A DNA stretch of 21,229 nucleotides from Prevotella sp. UBA4341 (lineage in GTDB: Bacteria > Bacteroidota > Bacteroidia > Bacteroidales > Bacteroidaceae): contig DGTH01000097.1 of NCBI GenBank assembly GCA_002393705.1, positions 1-21,229 of the forward strand, in the 5' to 3' direction. This document shows, piece after piece, positions 1 through 6,842 of this stretch (positions are counted from its first letter, which is position 1; every line of letters starts with the position of its first letter). The position numbers were made by a program, and so were the translations under genes. The notes beneath the pieces are model-generated. The model worked only from the letters and a program-made list of their open reading frames with translations. It searched no databases and was not told where the DNA came from.

Positions 1-1
1 C

Positions 2-304
2 CTGACGTTTGAGACCAGCGACGGAACAGTACAGTCCGTCTCCACTACGTCACTCAAACTTGAAATCAGCGGCGACAAACTGCTGGTGAACGACGGCGCA
101 CAGAGTTTTACCCTCACCGACCTCAAGAAAATGTACTTCTCAACCAACGATGCCACAGGCATTGACGGGAACGTTAACACTAACACTCAACGCTCAACAC
201 TCAACGCTCAACTCTGGTTCACCATCGACGGGCGCCTGCTGAGCGGCAAGCCCACTAAGAAGGGCATCTACATCAACAATGGGCATAAGGTCATTATTAA
301 ATAA
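2..304 (+). CDS. C-terminal part of a secreted protein with a Prevotella-type tail (5' end outside window)
   Basis: The frame is open from the left edge to a TAA at 302-304, so this is the last ~100 codons of a longer gene. An internal GTG at 86 is not a convincing start because the frame is open and protein-like upstream of it. The visible part has a short beta-strand unit (LLVNDGAQSFTLTDLKKMYF) similar in style to the segment near residues 45-70 of the next protein. A low-complexity Asn/Thr/Gln linker encoded by a heptanucleotide repeat follows, then a final segment ending GKPTKKGIYINNGHKVIIK. Such tails are common on secreted Prevotella proteins and resemble degenerate type IX secretion tails; no function can be assigned to the missing part. 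The next gene starts 12 bp after the stop, so the two are probably co-transcribed. Confidence 0.7.
   Translation: MTFETSDGTVQSVSTTSLKLEISGDKLLVNDGAQSFTLTDLKKMYFSTNDATGIDGNVNTNTQRSTLNAQLWFTIDGRLLSGKPTKKGIYINNGHKVIIK
176..214 (+). repeat. Heptanucleotide tandem repeat ACRCTCA in coding linker
   Basis: Four full 7-bp units alternate ACACTCA and ACGCTCA at 183-210, with degenerate flanks. The array lies in the linker before the C-terminal tail of the partial gene. Because 7 is not a multiple of 3, gain or loss of one unit would shift the frame and remove the tail. Confidence 0.8.
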
Positions 305-316
305 GGAGAAACGGCT

Positions 317-2302
317 ATGAAGAAGATTGCAACACTATTGGCTGTCTTGCTGGTCAGCCTGACGGCCACAGCACAGACCCTGAACATTCAGACCGGACAG
401 GTCACATGGCTGTTTCCTGCCGCCCAGGCTGGCGAGATGACTTGGACCGACGGACAGACGCTGACCGTGATGAACAAGACGTTCAACGTCAGCGACATTA
501 CGGCCATGACCGTTGACCAGACGCAGGTGACCGGCGGCACCGTAGGCGTGAGCTATGACGGCACGACGGCGAACGTCACCGTGGCAGGCAATGTGGCCCA
601 ATACCTGACGGTGGAGACCAGCGGTGCACACGTCAGCATCGTGCAGAGCGAAGACCTGGCAGAGGAGATTACCTACACGCTGGCAGGCACATCGGCCGAC
701 GGCGGCTTCTACATGGAAGGTTCCTACAAGTCCACCATTGAACTGAACGGCCTGACGCTGACCAACCAGTCGGCCACCTACAGCGGTGCTGCCGTGCACA
801 TTCAGAACGGCAAGCGCATCAAAGTGAAGCCCCTCACGGGCACCACCAACACGCTGGTTGACGCAGCCTCGGGCGCTCAGAAGGGCTGCCTCTACATCAA
901 GGGACATGCCGAGTTTGCCCAGAAGGGTACGCTGAACGTGACCGGTAACGTGAAGCACGCCATCAAGACGGGCGAGTACTTCACCATTAAGAATACCACT
1001 ATCAACGTGCTGGGCGCTGTAGGCGACGGCATCTCGTGTAACGAATACTTCCTCATGGAGAGCGGCACTATCAACATCAGCGGCACACAGGACGACGGCA
1101 TTCAGTGTGACCTGGACGGCACGGAATCAACGGGCGAGCTGACCGACCACGAGGATGAGGACTCTGGCAACATCTACCTGCAAGGCGGCACCATCAACGT
1201 CAGCGTGACAGCCGACAAAGCCAAGGCCATCAAGAGCGAGGGTGACATGACGATAACGGGCGGAACCATTACGTGCAGCACCAGCGGCGGCGGCGTGTGG
1301 GACACCGACGAACTGAAGACCAAGGCAGCCGCCTGCCTGAGTGCCGACGGCAACATGACCGTCAGCGGCGAGGCTGTGCTTAACCTGACCAGCACCGGCG
1401 CCGGCGGCAAGGGCATCAGCGCGGATGGCACACTGACCTTCAACGGCGGAACGACAACCGTCTCCACATCGGGTAACGCCCTCGTGGCCTCGTCGAGCGG
1501 CAGTCTGTCCGTCATCACCAATTCTCGTAACCTCGACAACTACACCACGAGCTATAAGTCGTCGCCCAAGGGCATCAAGGCCGACGGTGCCATTCTCATC
1601 AACGACGGCATCATCAACGTCACCACTACAGGTGCCGGCGGCGAAGGCATTGAGAGCAAGGACTACATCAACATAACCGGCGGACAGATTATCGTCAATG
1701 CCAGCGACGACGCCATCAACGCGGCCTACAAGAAGAACGACCAGAAGCAGAAGGTGTCTGGGTCTGGCGACCTGACCATTACGGGCGGCTACATCTTTGC
1801 CCGCTCTACTGGCAACGACGGCATGGACTCTAACGGCGACACCAAGATTTCGGGCGGCATCATCTACGCCATTGGTGCCTCTGGTGGCGAGATGGCCATC
1901 GATGCCAACACCGAGGAGCAGAAGAAACTCTACATCACGGGCGGTACCATCTTCGCCTTAGGCAACCTGGAGAACGGGGCCAGCATCTCGAACGGAACAA
2001 AGAAGGAAACCACCTCCTGGAGCGAGAACACTTGGTATGCACTCTATAATGGCTCCACCCTTGTGGGCATGTTTAAGACACCAGGCAGCAGCAACCAGTT
2101 CGCTCCTGGAGGTCCTGGCGGCGGAGGCCCTGGCGGCGGAGGTCCCGGTGGCGGAGGCTTTGGCGGTACGCGTTCGCTCGTGGTCTATACTTCGTCAACA
2201 CCCGACTTGAAGTCTGGCTGCACTTATACGGGTGGCGAGGAATACTTCGACGGAATGGCCAACTTCGGAGCTACCGTAACGGGTGGCACGAGCATCTTCT
2301 AA
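317..2302 (+). CDS. Secreted carbohydrate-binding beta-helix protein (Cthe_2159 / DUF4353-like)
   Basis: A 661-residue exported protein. Residues 1-20 (MKKIATLLAVLLVSLTATAQ) are a clear signal peptide. The body is a long series of imperfect repeats of the type DGI-hydrophobic-GGTINVS, such as GDGISCNEYFLMESGTINIS and GIESKDYINITGGQIIVN, the rung pattern of a right-handed parallel beta-helix. The acidic residues in DDGI, SADG and DDAIN turns fit the calcium-dependent polysaccharide-binding Cthe_2159 family (PF14262), whose founder binds cellulose and pectin. A Gly/Pro-rich hinge (about residues 598-617) separates the helix from a last ~45-residue module. The start is supported by AAGGAG about 8 nt upstream. 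No catalytic site is evident, so a glycan-binding surface role is inferred. It probably forms an operon with the partial upstream gene and ends at a strong terminator. Confidence 0.85.
   Translation: MKKIATLLAVLLVSLTATAQTLNIQTGQVTWLFPAAQAGEMTWTDGQTLTVMNKTFNVSDITAMTVDQTQVTGGTVGVSYDGTTANVTVAGNVAQYLTVETSGAHVSIVQSEDLAEEITYTLAGTSADGGFYMEGSYKSTIELNGLTLTNQSATYSGAAVHIQNGKRIKVKPLTGTTNTLVDAASGAQKGCLYIKGHAEFAQKGTLNVTGNVKHAIKTGEYFTIKNTTINVLGAVGDGISCNEYFLMESGTINISGTQDDGIQCDLDGTESTGELTDHEDEDSGNIYLQGGTINVSVTADKAKAIKSEGDMTITGGTITCSTSGGGVWDTDELKTKAAACLSADGNMTVSGEAVLNLTSTGAGGKGISADGTLTFNGGTTTVSTSGNALVASSSGSLSVITNSRNLDNYTTSYKSSPKGIKADGAILINDGIINVTTTGAGGEGIESKDYINITGGQIIVNASDDAINAAYKKNDQKQKVSGSGDLTITGGYIFARSTGNDGMDSNGDTKISGGIIYAIGASGGEMAIDANTEEQKKLYITGGTIFALGNLENGASISNGTKKETTSWSENTWYALYNGSTLVGMFKTPGSSNQFAPGGPGGGGPGGGGPGGGGFGGTRSLVVYTSSTPDLKSGCTYTGGEEYFDGMANFGATVTGGTSIF
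2108..2167 (+). repeat. 15-bp tandem repeat encoding a Gly/Pro-rich hinge
   Basis: Four in-frame 15-bp units, consensus GGAGGTCCTGGCGGC, encode GGPGG-type pentapeptides (the last unit GGFGG). The unit is a multiple of three, so copy-number changes alter only hinge length. Confidence 0.85.
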
Positions 2303-2316
2303 CCGCACCCAAACAT

Positions 2317-2345
2317 AGCGTCTGACGGTTGCCCCGTCGGACGCT
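2317..2345 (+). other. Hairpin downstream of the beta-helix gene
   Basis: AGCGTCTGACGG pairs with CCGTCGGACGCT across a short loop, with one T-G wobble. It has no T-run of its own and sits just before the main terminator. It may protect the 3' end of the mRNA. Confidence 0.45.
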
Positions 2346-2349
2346 CCCT

Positions 2350-2390
2350 AAAAAAGCGCCCCGTTCACCAACTGAACGGGGCGCTTTTTT
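2350..2390. terminator. Strong bidirectional intrinsic terminator
   Basis: A perfect 18-bp stem at 2350-2367 and 2373-2390 encloses a 5-nt loop (CCAAC). The stem starts with A6, has a GCGCCCCGTTCA core and ends in T6, so it presents a U-tract on either strand. It lies between the convergent beta-helix gene and dnaA, whose TAA stop complement begins at 2390. Confidence 0.95.
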
Positions 2391-3799
2391 TATTTCAACT
2401 TAAAGGAATTCTCGATGCTGCTGAGTTCTTCGACAAAGCCCTTGTCAACCTTAAGCCGCTGTTCAATGGCCGAACAACTGTGAATGACCGTCGAGTGGTC
2501 GCGATTGCCAATGAGCTGGCCAATGCGCGAGGCCGGCATGCGGGTGTATTTCTGAGCTAAGTACATACTGACTTGACGCACAATGACAAAGTCACGCTTG
2601 CGGCTACGGCTGAACACCTGCTGCTGGGTCACGTTGAAGTGGCCACATACTTTCTCTAGAATATCATCAACCGTCAACGGCTTATTGTCAACCTTTACGG
2701 CACGCTTGATGACCCGCTCGGCCAGACGCATGTCAATGCTGCTGTTATAGACAATACTATAGGCCATGAGCGAATTGACGACGCCTTCCAGGTCGCGCAC
2801 GCTGCCATTGGCCGTTTCGGCTATGAACTGAATGACGTCGGCTGGAATCTTCAAGCCATCCTTGCGACACTTGGCGTTAAGAATATCCACACACAGCTGT
2901 GTATTGGGCTTTTCCAACTCGGCAATGAGACCACAGGAGAAACGCGTCAAGAGACGGTCTTTCATGCCCTGTAAATCAACGGGGGGACGGTCGCAAGCCA
3001 GAATAATCTGTTTGCCGTTGCGGAAGAGGTGGTTGAATATGTGGAAGAACGTGTCAAGTGTCTTGGGTGACGTCGCCCACTCTTGTATGTCATCGACAAT
3101 GAGCACGTCAATGCTCTGGTAGAAACGAATGAAGTCGTTGACGCTGTTCTTGCACGTAGCGTCAGTAAACTGCACTTGGAACAGGCGGGCAGACACGTAG
3201 AGCACGCGCTTCTGGGGGTACATCTCCTTACAACGTACACCTATGGCATTAATAAGGTGTGTCTTGCCACAGCCCGATGGGCCATAAATAAAGTAGGGGT
3301 TGAAGGTCGTCTTGCCCGGATGTTCGGCTACGGAGAGACCAACCGTGCGGGGCAACTTGTTGCTGTCGCCCTCAATGAAGTTCTGGAAAGTCTTATGTAC
3401 GTCGAGGTGGGCATCAAGCAACTGGGGTGTGGCCACATCGAGTGTCGTGGGCGACTGGTTGGCTCGCGTCGTCGTTTGGCGGGGTGTCTCTATTCCGCCC
3501 GGCGTATCACCCTCAACAACAGTCGTTACATTATTCGTCTTGTCAGCCAGTATGCGGTAGGACAATCTCGTTCCAGGGCCGAAACAACGACTCAGTACCT
3601 TACCGAGCAAACCAACGTAGTATTCCTCCAAATACTCATAGACGTAGTTACTTGGAACCTGCAACAGCACGGTCTTCGTTGACTCCGAATACGACTCGAA
3701 GCCAATTGGTGCGAACCACGTTGTGAATTGCTGCTCTGTGACGTTATTCCTTATCAGTTTTAGGCAGTTGTCCCAAAGCGCCTCATGTCTTTTTTGCAT
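2390..3799 (-). CDS. dnaA: Chromosomal replication initiator protein DnaA
   Basis: A 469-residue protein with the full DnaA layout. Domain I (about 1-80) begins with a LWDNCLKLI helix and the TTWFAPI motif. Domain II is a variable linker (about 85-130) rich in Thr and Gln. The AAA+ domain III carries Walker A GPSGCGKT (173-180) and Walker B VLIVDDIQ (232-239), with sensor and arginine-finger regions downstream. Domain IV at the C-terminus carries the DNA-recognition signature RDHSTVIH (about 433-440) that reads DnaA boxes. It melts the origin and loads the replisome. Length and motifs are normal. It stands alone: a terminator closes the MCE unit upstream and another closes dnaA. I saw no clear TTATCCACA-type boxes in the AT-rich upstream region, so an adjacent oriC is not supported. 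Confidence 0.98.
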   Translation of the reverse strand: MQKRHEALWDNCLKLIRNNVTEQQFTTWFAPIGFESYSESTKTVLLQVPSNYVYEYLEEYYVGLLGKVLSRCFGPGTRLSYRILADKTNNVTTVVEGDTPGGIETPRQTTTRANQSPTTLDVATPQLLDAHLDVHKTFQNFIEGDSNKLPRTVGLSVAEHPGKTTFNPYFIYGPSGCGKTHLINAIGVRCKEMYPQKRVLYVSARLFQVQFTDATCKNSVNDFIRFYQSIDVLIVDDIQEWATSPKTLDTFFHIFNHLFRNGKQIILACDRPPVDLQGMKDRLLTRFSCGLIAELEKPNTQLCVDILNAKCRKDGLKIPADVIQFIAETANGSVRDLEGVVNSLMAYSIVYNSSIDMRLAERVIKRAVKVDNKPLTVDDILEKVCGHFNVTQQQVFSRSRKRDFVIVRQVSMYLAQKYTRMPASRIGQLIGNRDHSTVIHSCSAIEQRLKVDKGFVEELSSIENSFKLK

Positions 3800-4149
3800 A
3801 CAGGCGATAATACTTATTATTGTTATTATGTTCCGGCTTTTGCTGTCGTCCTTTCATGGGATGGACATCCAGACAACCTTGAAATCGAGTGCAAATTTCG
3901 CACTTTTTTTTGAAACAAACAAATTCCTTTTATTTGCAAGATTTATTCAAAAAGGTCGTAACTTACTATTGATAGGCGCTTTATAAACTTTGTTGCTTTT
4001 ACGAACAATAGAGCCAGTTTGTTTATTTCTAACCCGTTGACAAATAGTTGCTTAAGAGAGTAGTATGGCGGGTTTGAAGTGTGTTGTAAATCGTGACGAC
4101 GACCTTCCGAAAGTGGTTTATATCAACACGTTGCCGAATTATAAAGGAA
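3800..4149. other. AT-rich region between dnaA and the MCE gene
   Basis: About 350 bp without a convincing gene, containing long A/T runs near 3900-3970. It should hold the dnaA promoter and leader, and ends at the terminator of the MCE unit. No tRNA, convincing DnaA-box cluster or riboswitch was recognised. Confidence 0.5.
3892..3923 (-). promoter_or_regulatory. Possible dnaA promoter
   Basis: On the minus strand TTTG (3920-3923) is followed after 20 nt by GAAATTTG (3892-3899). Spacing fits the Bacteroidetes sigma-ABfr pattern, but the -7 element lacks the TA of TAnnTTTG, so this is tentative. It would give a leader of roughly 85 nt. Confidence 0.3.
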
Positions 4150-4169
4150 AGAGCCGCCGAAGCGGCTCT
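4150..4169 (-). terminator. Intrinsic terminator of the amidase-MCE unit
   Basis: Perfect 8-bp stem AGAGCCGC/GCGGCTCT with tetraloop TTCG when read on the minus strand, followed by a T-rich stretch (TTCCTTTATA). It lies about 27 nt beyond the MCE stop codon. Confidence 0.85.
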
Positions 4170-4196
4170 ATTTAGACAAATTAAAAATTAGTCTGA

Positions 4197-5099
4197 TTAT
4201 TTATCCTTTTTCCCGAATACGGAGAAGTGGACATAGCGTTTCGGGTGTGCTCTCAGGTCGATGAGCAGCGAGTCTGCCGACCGCATGGTTGCATTCAGGT
4301 TGTTGTAGAGCGTGGGGTCATTCATCAGTAGTCCTAAAGAACCCTTCTTGCTGTTTAGTGCCTCTGTCATTTGCTGTACGTTCTGTAGTGTTGCATCGAC
4401 CTTAGCCATGGTGGCGGCCACGTCAATCTGGTTCAGCTTGCCGGTCAGTTCGCCGGTATTGTCCAGCACTACGCCAGCCTTCTGCATCATACTCGGTACG
4501 TCGCGGTTCAGTCCTGCCATGAGGTGGTTCAATTCGCGTGTCGAAGTGTTCAGGTTTGTAGTTATTTGGTCAACGTTGTGCAGCGAGTGGGCTATAGCCG
4601 GATCAGCCAGCAGTGTGTTCAGGCTATACAGAATGGAGTCAAGCTTGGGCAACATTTGCTCGATGGAAGGAACCAATTCTGCTGCTTTCGTCATGATGCC
4701 TTGGGTTACTTGTCCGCGAATGGTGTCACCCTTAGGGAGCATGCTGCTAATCTGCGGGGGAAATTGGAGGTTGATTTTAATGTTACCCAACATGTCGCTC
4801 TCCAGGACGGCAGCTGTGCCCTGAGGCAGGTTCATGCGTTCGTCCACTTCGATGACGGCTACAATGTCGTTGGCTTTCTCAAAGTCATAGACAATGTCTT
4901 TCACCACCCCCACACGGTAGCCACGCGCATAGACGGGGCTGGAGGCCGAGAGACCGCTAATGTCGGAGAACGTGATGTAATAGGCATTCTTGTTCGACAT
5001 GATGCTCAGGCCTTTCAGGTAGGACAGTCCAAAGAAGAGGATGACGATACCCACGATGGCCACCAATGCTATTTGTACTTCTTTCGTCAGGAATTTCAT
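4197..5099 (-). CDS. MCE/MlaD-family lipid-transport protein
   Basis: A 300-residue protein with one N-terminal membrane helix (about residues 9-27, ALVAIVGIVILFFGLSYL), an MCE domain (about 38-115, with YYITFSDISGLSASSPVYARG and MLGNIKINLQF) and a long helical C-terminal part (about 130-285) with spaced hydrophobics that suggest a coiled coil or needle-like assembly. By family knowledge it would be the periplasmic, inner-membrane-anchored substrate-binding subunit of an MCE system moving phospholipids between membranes. The ATPase and permease subunits are not in this window. It starts 14 nt after the amidase stop, so the two are co-transcribed, and a terminator follows it. Confidence 0.9.
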   Translation of the reverse strand: MKFLTKEVQIALVAIVGIVILFFGLSYLKGLSIMSNKNAYYITFSDISGLSASSPVYARGYRVGVVKDIVYDFEKANDIVAVIEVDERMNLPQGTAAVLESDMLGNIKINLQFPPQISSMLPKGDTIRGQVTQGIMTKAAELVPSIEQMLPKLDSILYSLNTLLADPAIAHSLHNVDQITTNLNTSTRELNHLMAGLNRDVPSMMQKAGVVLDNTGELTGKLNQIDVAATMAKVDATLQNVQQMTEALNSKKGSLGLLMNDPTLYNNLNATMRSADSLLIDLRAHPKRYVHFSVFGKKDK

Positions 5100-5113
5100 A
5101 CTTAGTATTCTTG

Positions 5114-6406
5114 TTATTTTTTGTTTCGCTTAAATTCACGTATCGCCTCTTGCACGTCGTAGCGTTGCCCGTTCTTAAAGGCGATGATGAAGGCCTGTGG
5201 AAACTTATCGAGCAGCTGCTTGCGCAGGCGGTATATCTCATTGTAGTTGGTTGAGGCACCTACAGTATATTTGTACATGCCGCCCTCCTCATAGTAATCT
5301 ACGTCTTTCAGCCCCTTCAGCTGTGGGGCGTTGCTTTTAAGTCGCTTGGAGTTTGCAGCTATTTGCACCTTAAAGACGGGTCGGCCGGGAGGTATGGTAT
5401 TGACGTCTGGCTCAGGTTCGTCGATGGGAACCGGCTGAGTCGTTACGTCAGGCGTTGGCTCGGGGGCAGTGACGGCTGTTGGTTCGGGCGTTACGACCCG
5501 TGTAGGTTCAGGCGTCGGGCTGGTGGTAGGAGCAGGCTCAGGCTGTGCAGGCCGTTCAGGCACGGCGGGTACCACGGTCGGAACCTCAATGACGGGTGTC
5601 GTGTCGGGCTGGTAAGGCACCGTAACGTGCTCGTTATATCGCTTTTTGTAGGCCATGAAGGCATTGAAGAAGCCCCGCGTATAAAGGTCGATGGCCTCAC
5701 GCGAGTTCATAAACTGCTCTTCGTCGGGAGTGGAGATGAAGCCCAGTTCCATCAGACAGCCAGGCATGGCCGAGAGGCGCAATACGGCCAGGTTCTTCTG
5801 GTGGGCACCCATGTCCTGACGACTGGTAGCCTGACAAACGTAGCGTTGCATGTACTTTGACAGTTCGACGCTTCGCTCCATGTTGTTGTCCTGTATGAAC
5901 TCAAAGAGGATGTCACTCTCCGGCGAGTTAGGGTCATAGCCCTGATATATTTGCTGGTAGTTGGGCTCCATCAGAATGACGGAGTTTTCGCGCTTTGCAA
6001 CGTCCAGGTTGGTGTCGAGTGCTGTTCCGCTCGTGCCTTTGCCTAAGGTGTATGTCTGGTAGCCGTGGACGTTGCGCCCTCTGGCCACAGCGTTGATGTG
6101 GACAGAGATGAAGAGGTCTGCCTTGGCCTCATTGGCTATTTCGGCACGTCGCCACAATTCCACGAAGACGTCTCGTTTGCGGGTATAGACTACTTTTACG
6201 TCAGGACAGTTGCGCTCGACGGCTGCACCAAAGGCTAAGGCGTAGCGTAGCGTCAGGTCTTTCTCCTTCGAGATGGCTCCCACTGCACCGGCATCGTGAC
6301 CGCCATGTCCGGCATCGATAACGAGTACAAACTTATCCTTTGCAGCACTTGCCGTAGCTGCAGCGAAGCATGTCATCAAAAGTAAGAAAAGAATCTTTTT
6401 GCCCAT
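5114..6406 (-). CDS. N-acetylmuramoyl-L-alanine amidase with C-terminal SPOR-like domain
   Basis: A 430-residue exported cell-wall hydrolase. Residues 1-21 are a signal peptide. The Amidase_3 domain (about 26-255) shows the zinc ligands H34 in DAGHGG, E48 in SKEKDL and H103 in FISVHINA, and the catalytic E220 in MELGFIS. It cleaves the amide bond between N-acetylmuramic acid and L-alanine and acts in the periplasm, probably in cell separation. As in other Bacteroidetes members there is a sizeable insert between H103 and E220. A Pro/Glu/Thr-rich linker (about 270-345, PEPT-type repeats) leads to a C-terminal SPOR-like domain (FKVQIAANSK ... YKYTVGAS) expected to bind denuded septal glycan. It has its own promoter candidate and is followed by the MCE gene. 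Confidence 0.93.
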   Translation of the reverse strand: MGKKILFLLLMTCFAAATASAAKDKFVLVIDAGHGGHDAGAVGAISKEKDLTLRYALAFGAAVERNCPDVKVVYTRKRDVFVELWRRAEIANEAKADLFISVHINAVARGRNVHGYQTYTLGKGTSGTALDTNLDVAKRENSVILMEPNYQQIYQGYDPNSPESDILFEFIQDNNMERSVELSKYMQRYVCQATSRQDMGAHQKNLAVLRLSAMPGCLMELGFISTPDEEQFMNSREAIDLYTRGFFNAFMAYKKRYNEHVTVPYQPDTTPVIEVPTVVPAVPERPAQPEPAPTTSPTPEPTRVVTPEPTAVTAPEPTPDVTTQPVPIDEPEPDVNTIPPGRPVFKVQIAANSKRLKSNAPQLKGLKDVDYYEEGGMYKYTVGASTNYNEIYRLRKQLLDKFPQAFIIAFKNGQRYDVQEAIREFKRNKK

Positions 6407-6425
6407 ATTATATCTTTATCAGTTG

Positions 6426-6433
6426 CAAAAGTA
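6426..6433 (-). promoter_or_regulatory. Candidate -7 promoter element for the amidase-MCE unit
   Basis: TACTTTTG on the minus strand matches the Bacteroidetes TAnnTTTG -7 consensus and lies 20 nt before the amidase ATG. No clear TTTG -33 element is visible at the expected distance. Confidence 0.5.
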
Positions 6434-6461
6434 GTCATTTTTCATTAAAAACCACGAAATG

Positions 6462-6842
6462 TCAGTGAGTTTTATCATTTATTAAGTGTAGTTCCACACC
6501 TGCCCCTCGTAGGTCGGCACCCATGGGCGGATTCGCTTTGGTGAGTTGCAGATCGATGGAGGTAATGGCGGGAAACGTATTGGTAAGGGCATCGGCTATG
6601 CGGCCGGCCACGTGCTCCAGAAGGTTGGAGGGTTGCTCCATCTGGCGCTTTACGAGCTGATAGACCTCGGCATAGTTCAGCGTGTCCTGCACGTCGTCTG
6701 TAGCCGCAGCCCTTGTCACGTCGTAGCCCAGTCGCACGGAAAGCACGAAGTCCGCCCCCACGCTTCGCTCCTGAGGCAGCACCCCGTGGAAAGCGTGGAA
6801 ACGTACGTCGTGCAGGTAGATGTAGCTTTGAGTTATCCGCAT
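6462..6842 (-). CDS. folB: Dihydroneopterin aldolase
   Basis: A 126-residue protein, normal for the family. It matches FolB end to end: an N-terminal strand (IYLHDVRFHAFHGVLPQER) with the conserved HGVLPQER motif, the LNYAEVYQLV helix, the NLLEHVAGRIADAL segment with the conserved glutamate, and LTKANPPM carrying the active-site lysine. FolB converts 7,8-dihydroneopterin to 6-hydroxymethyl-7,8-dihydropterin and glycolaldehyde in cytoplasmic folate synthesis. Its start overlaps the 3' end of nrdJ by 10 nt, so it is probably translated from the nrdJ transcript. The link to nrdJ is plausible (nucleotide and one-carbon supply) but may be only positional. Confidence 0.95.
   Translation of the reverse strand: MRITQSYIYLHDVRFHAFHGVLPQERSVGADFVLSVRLGYDVTRAAATDDVQDTLNYAEVYQLVKRQMEQPSNLLEHVAGRIADALTNTFPAITSIDLQLTKANPPMGADLRGAGVELHLINDKTH

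Noticed and set aside
3723..3986. 87-codon plus-strand ORF upstream of dnaA
   Set aside because: Its first part is antisense to the dnaA start and the rest is A/T-rich leader sequence; composition is not protein-like.
3800..4149. Replication origin next to dnaA
   Set aside because: The region is AT-rich, but I found no cluster of TTATNCACA boxes, so the claim is not supported.
4065..4175. 36-codon plus-strand ORF (MAGLKCVVNRDDDLPKVVYI...) in the dnaA-MCE gap
   Set aside because: It runs through the terminator hairpin of the convergent MCE unit, lacks a recognisable ribosome-binding site and matches no family I know. Chance is the likelier explanation.
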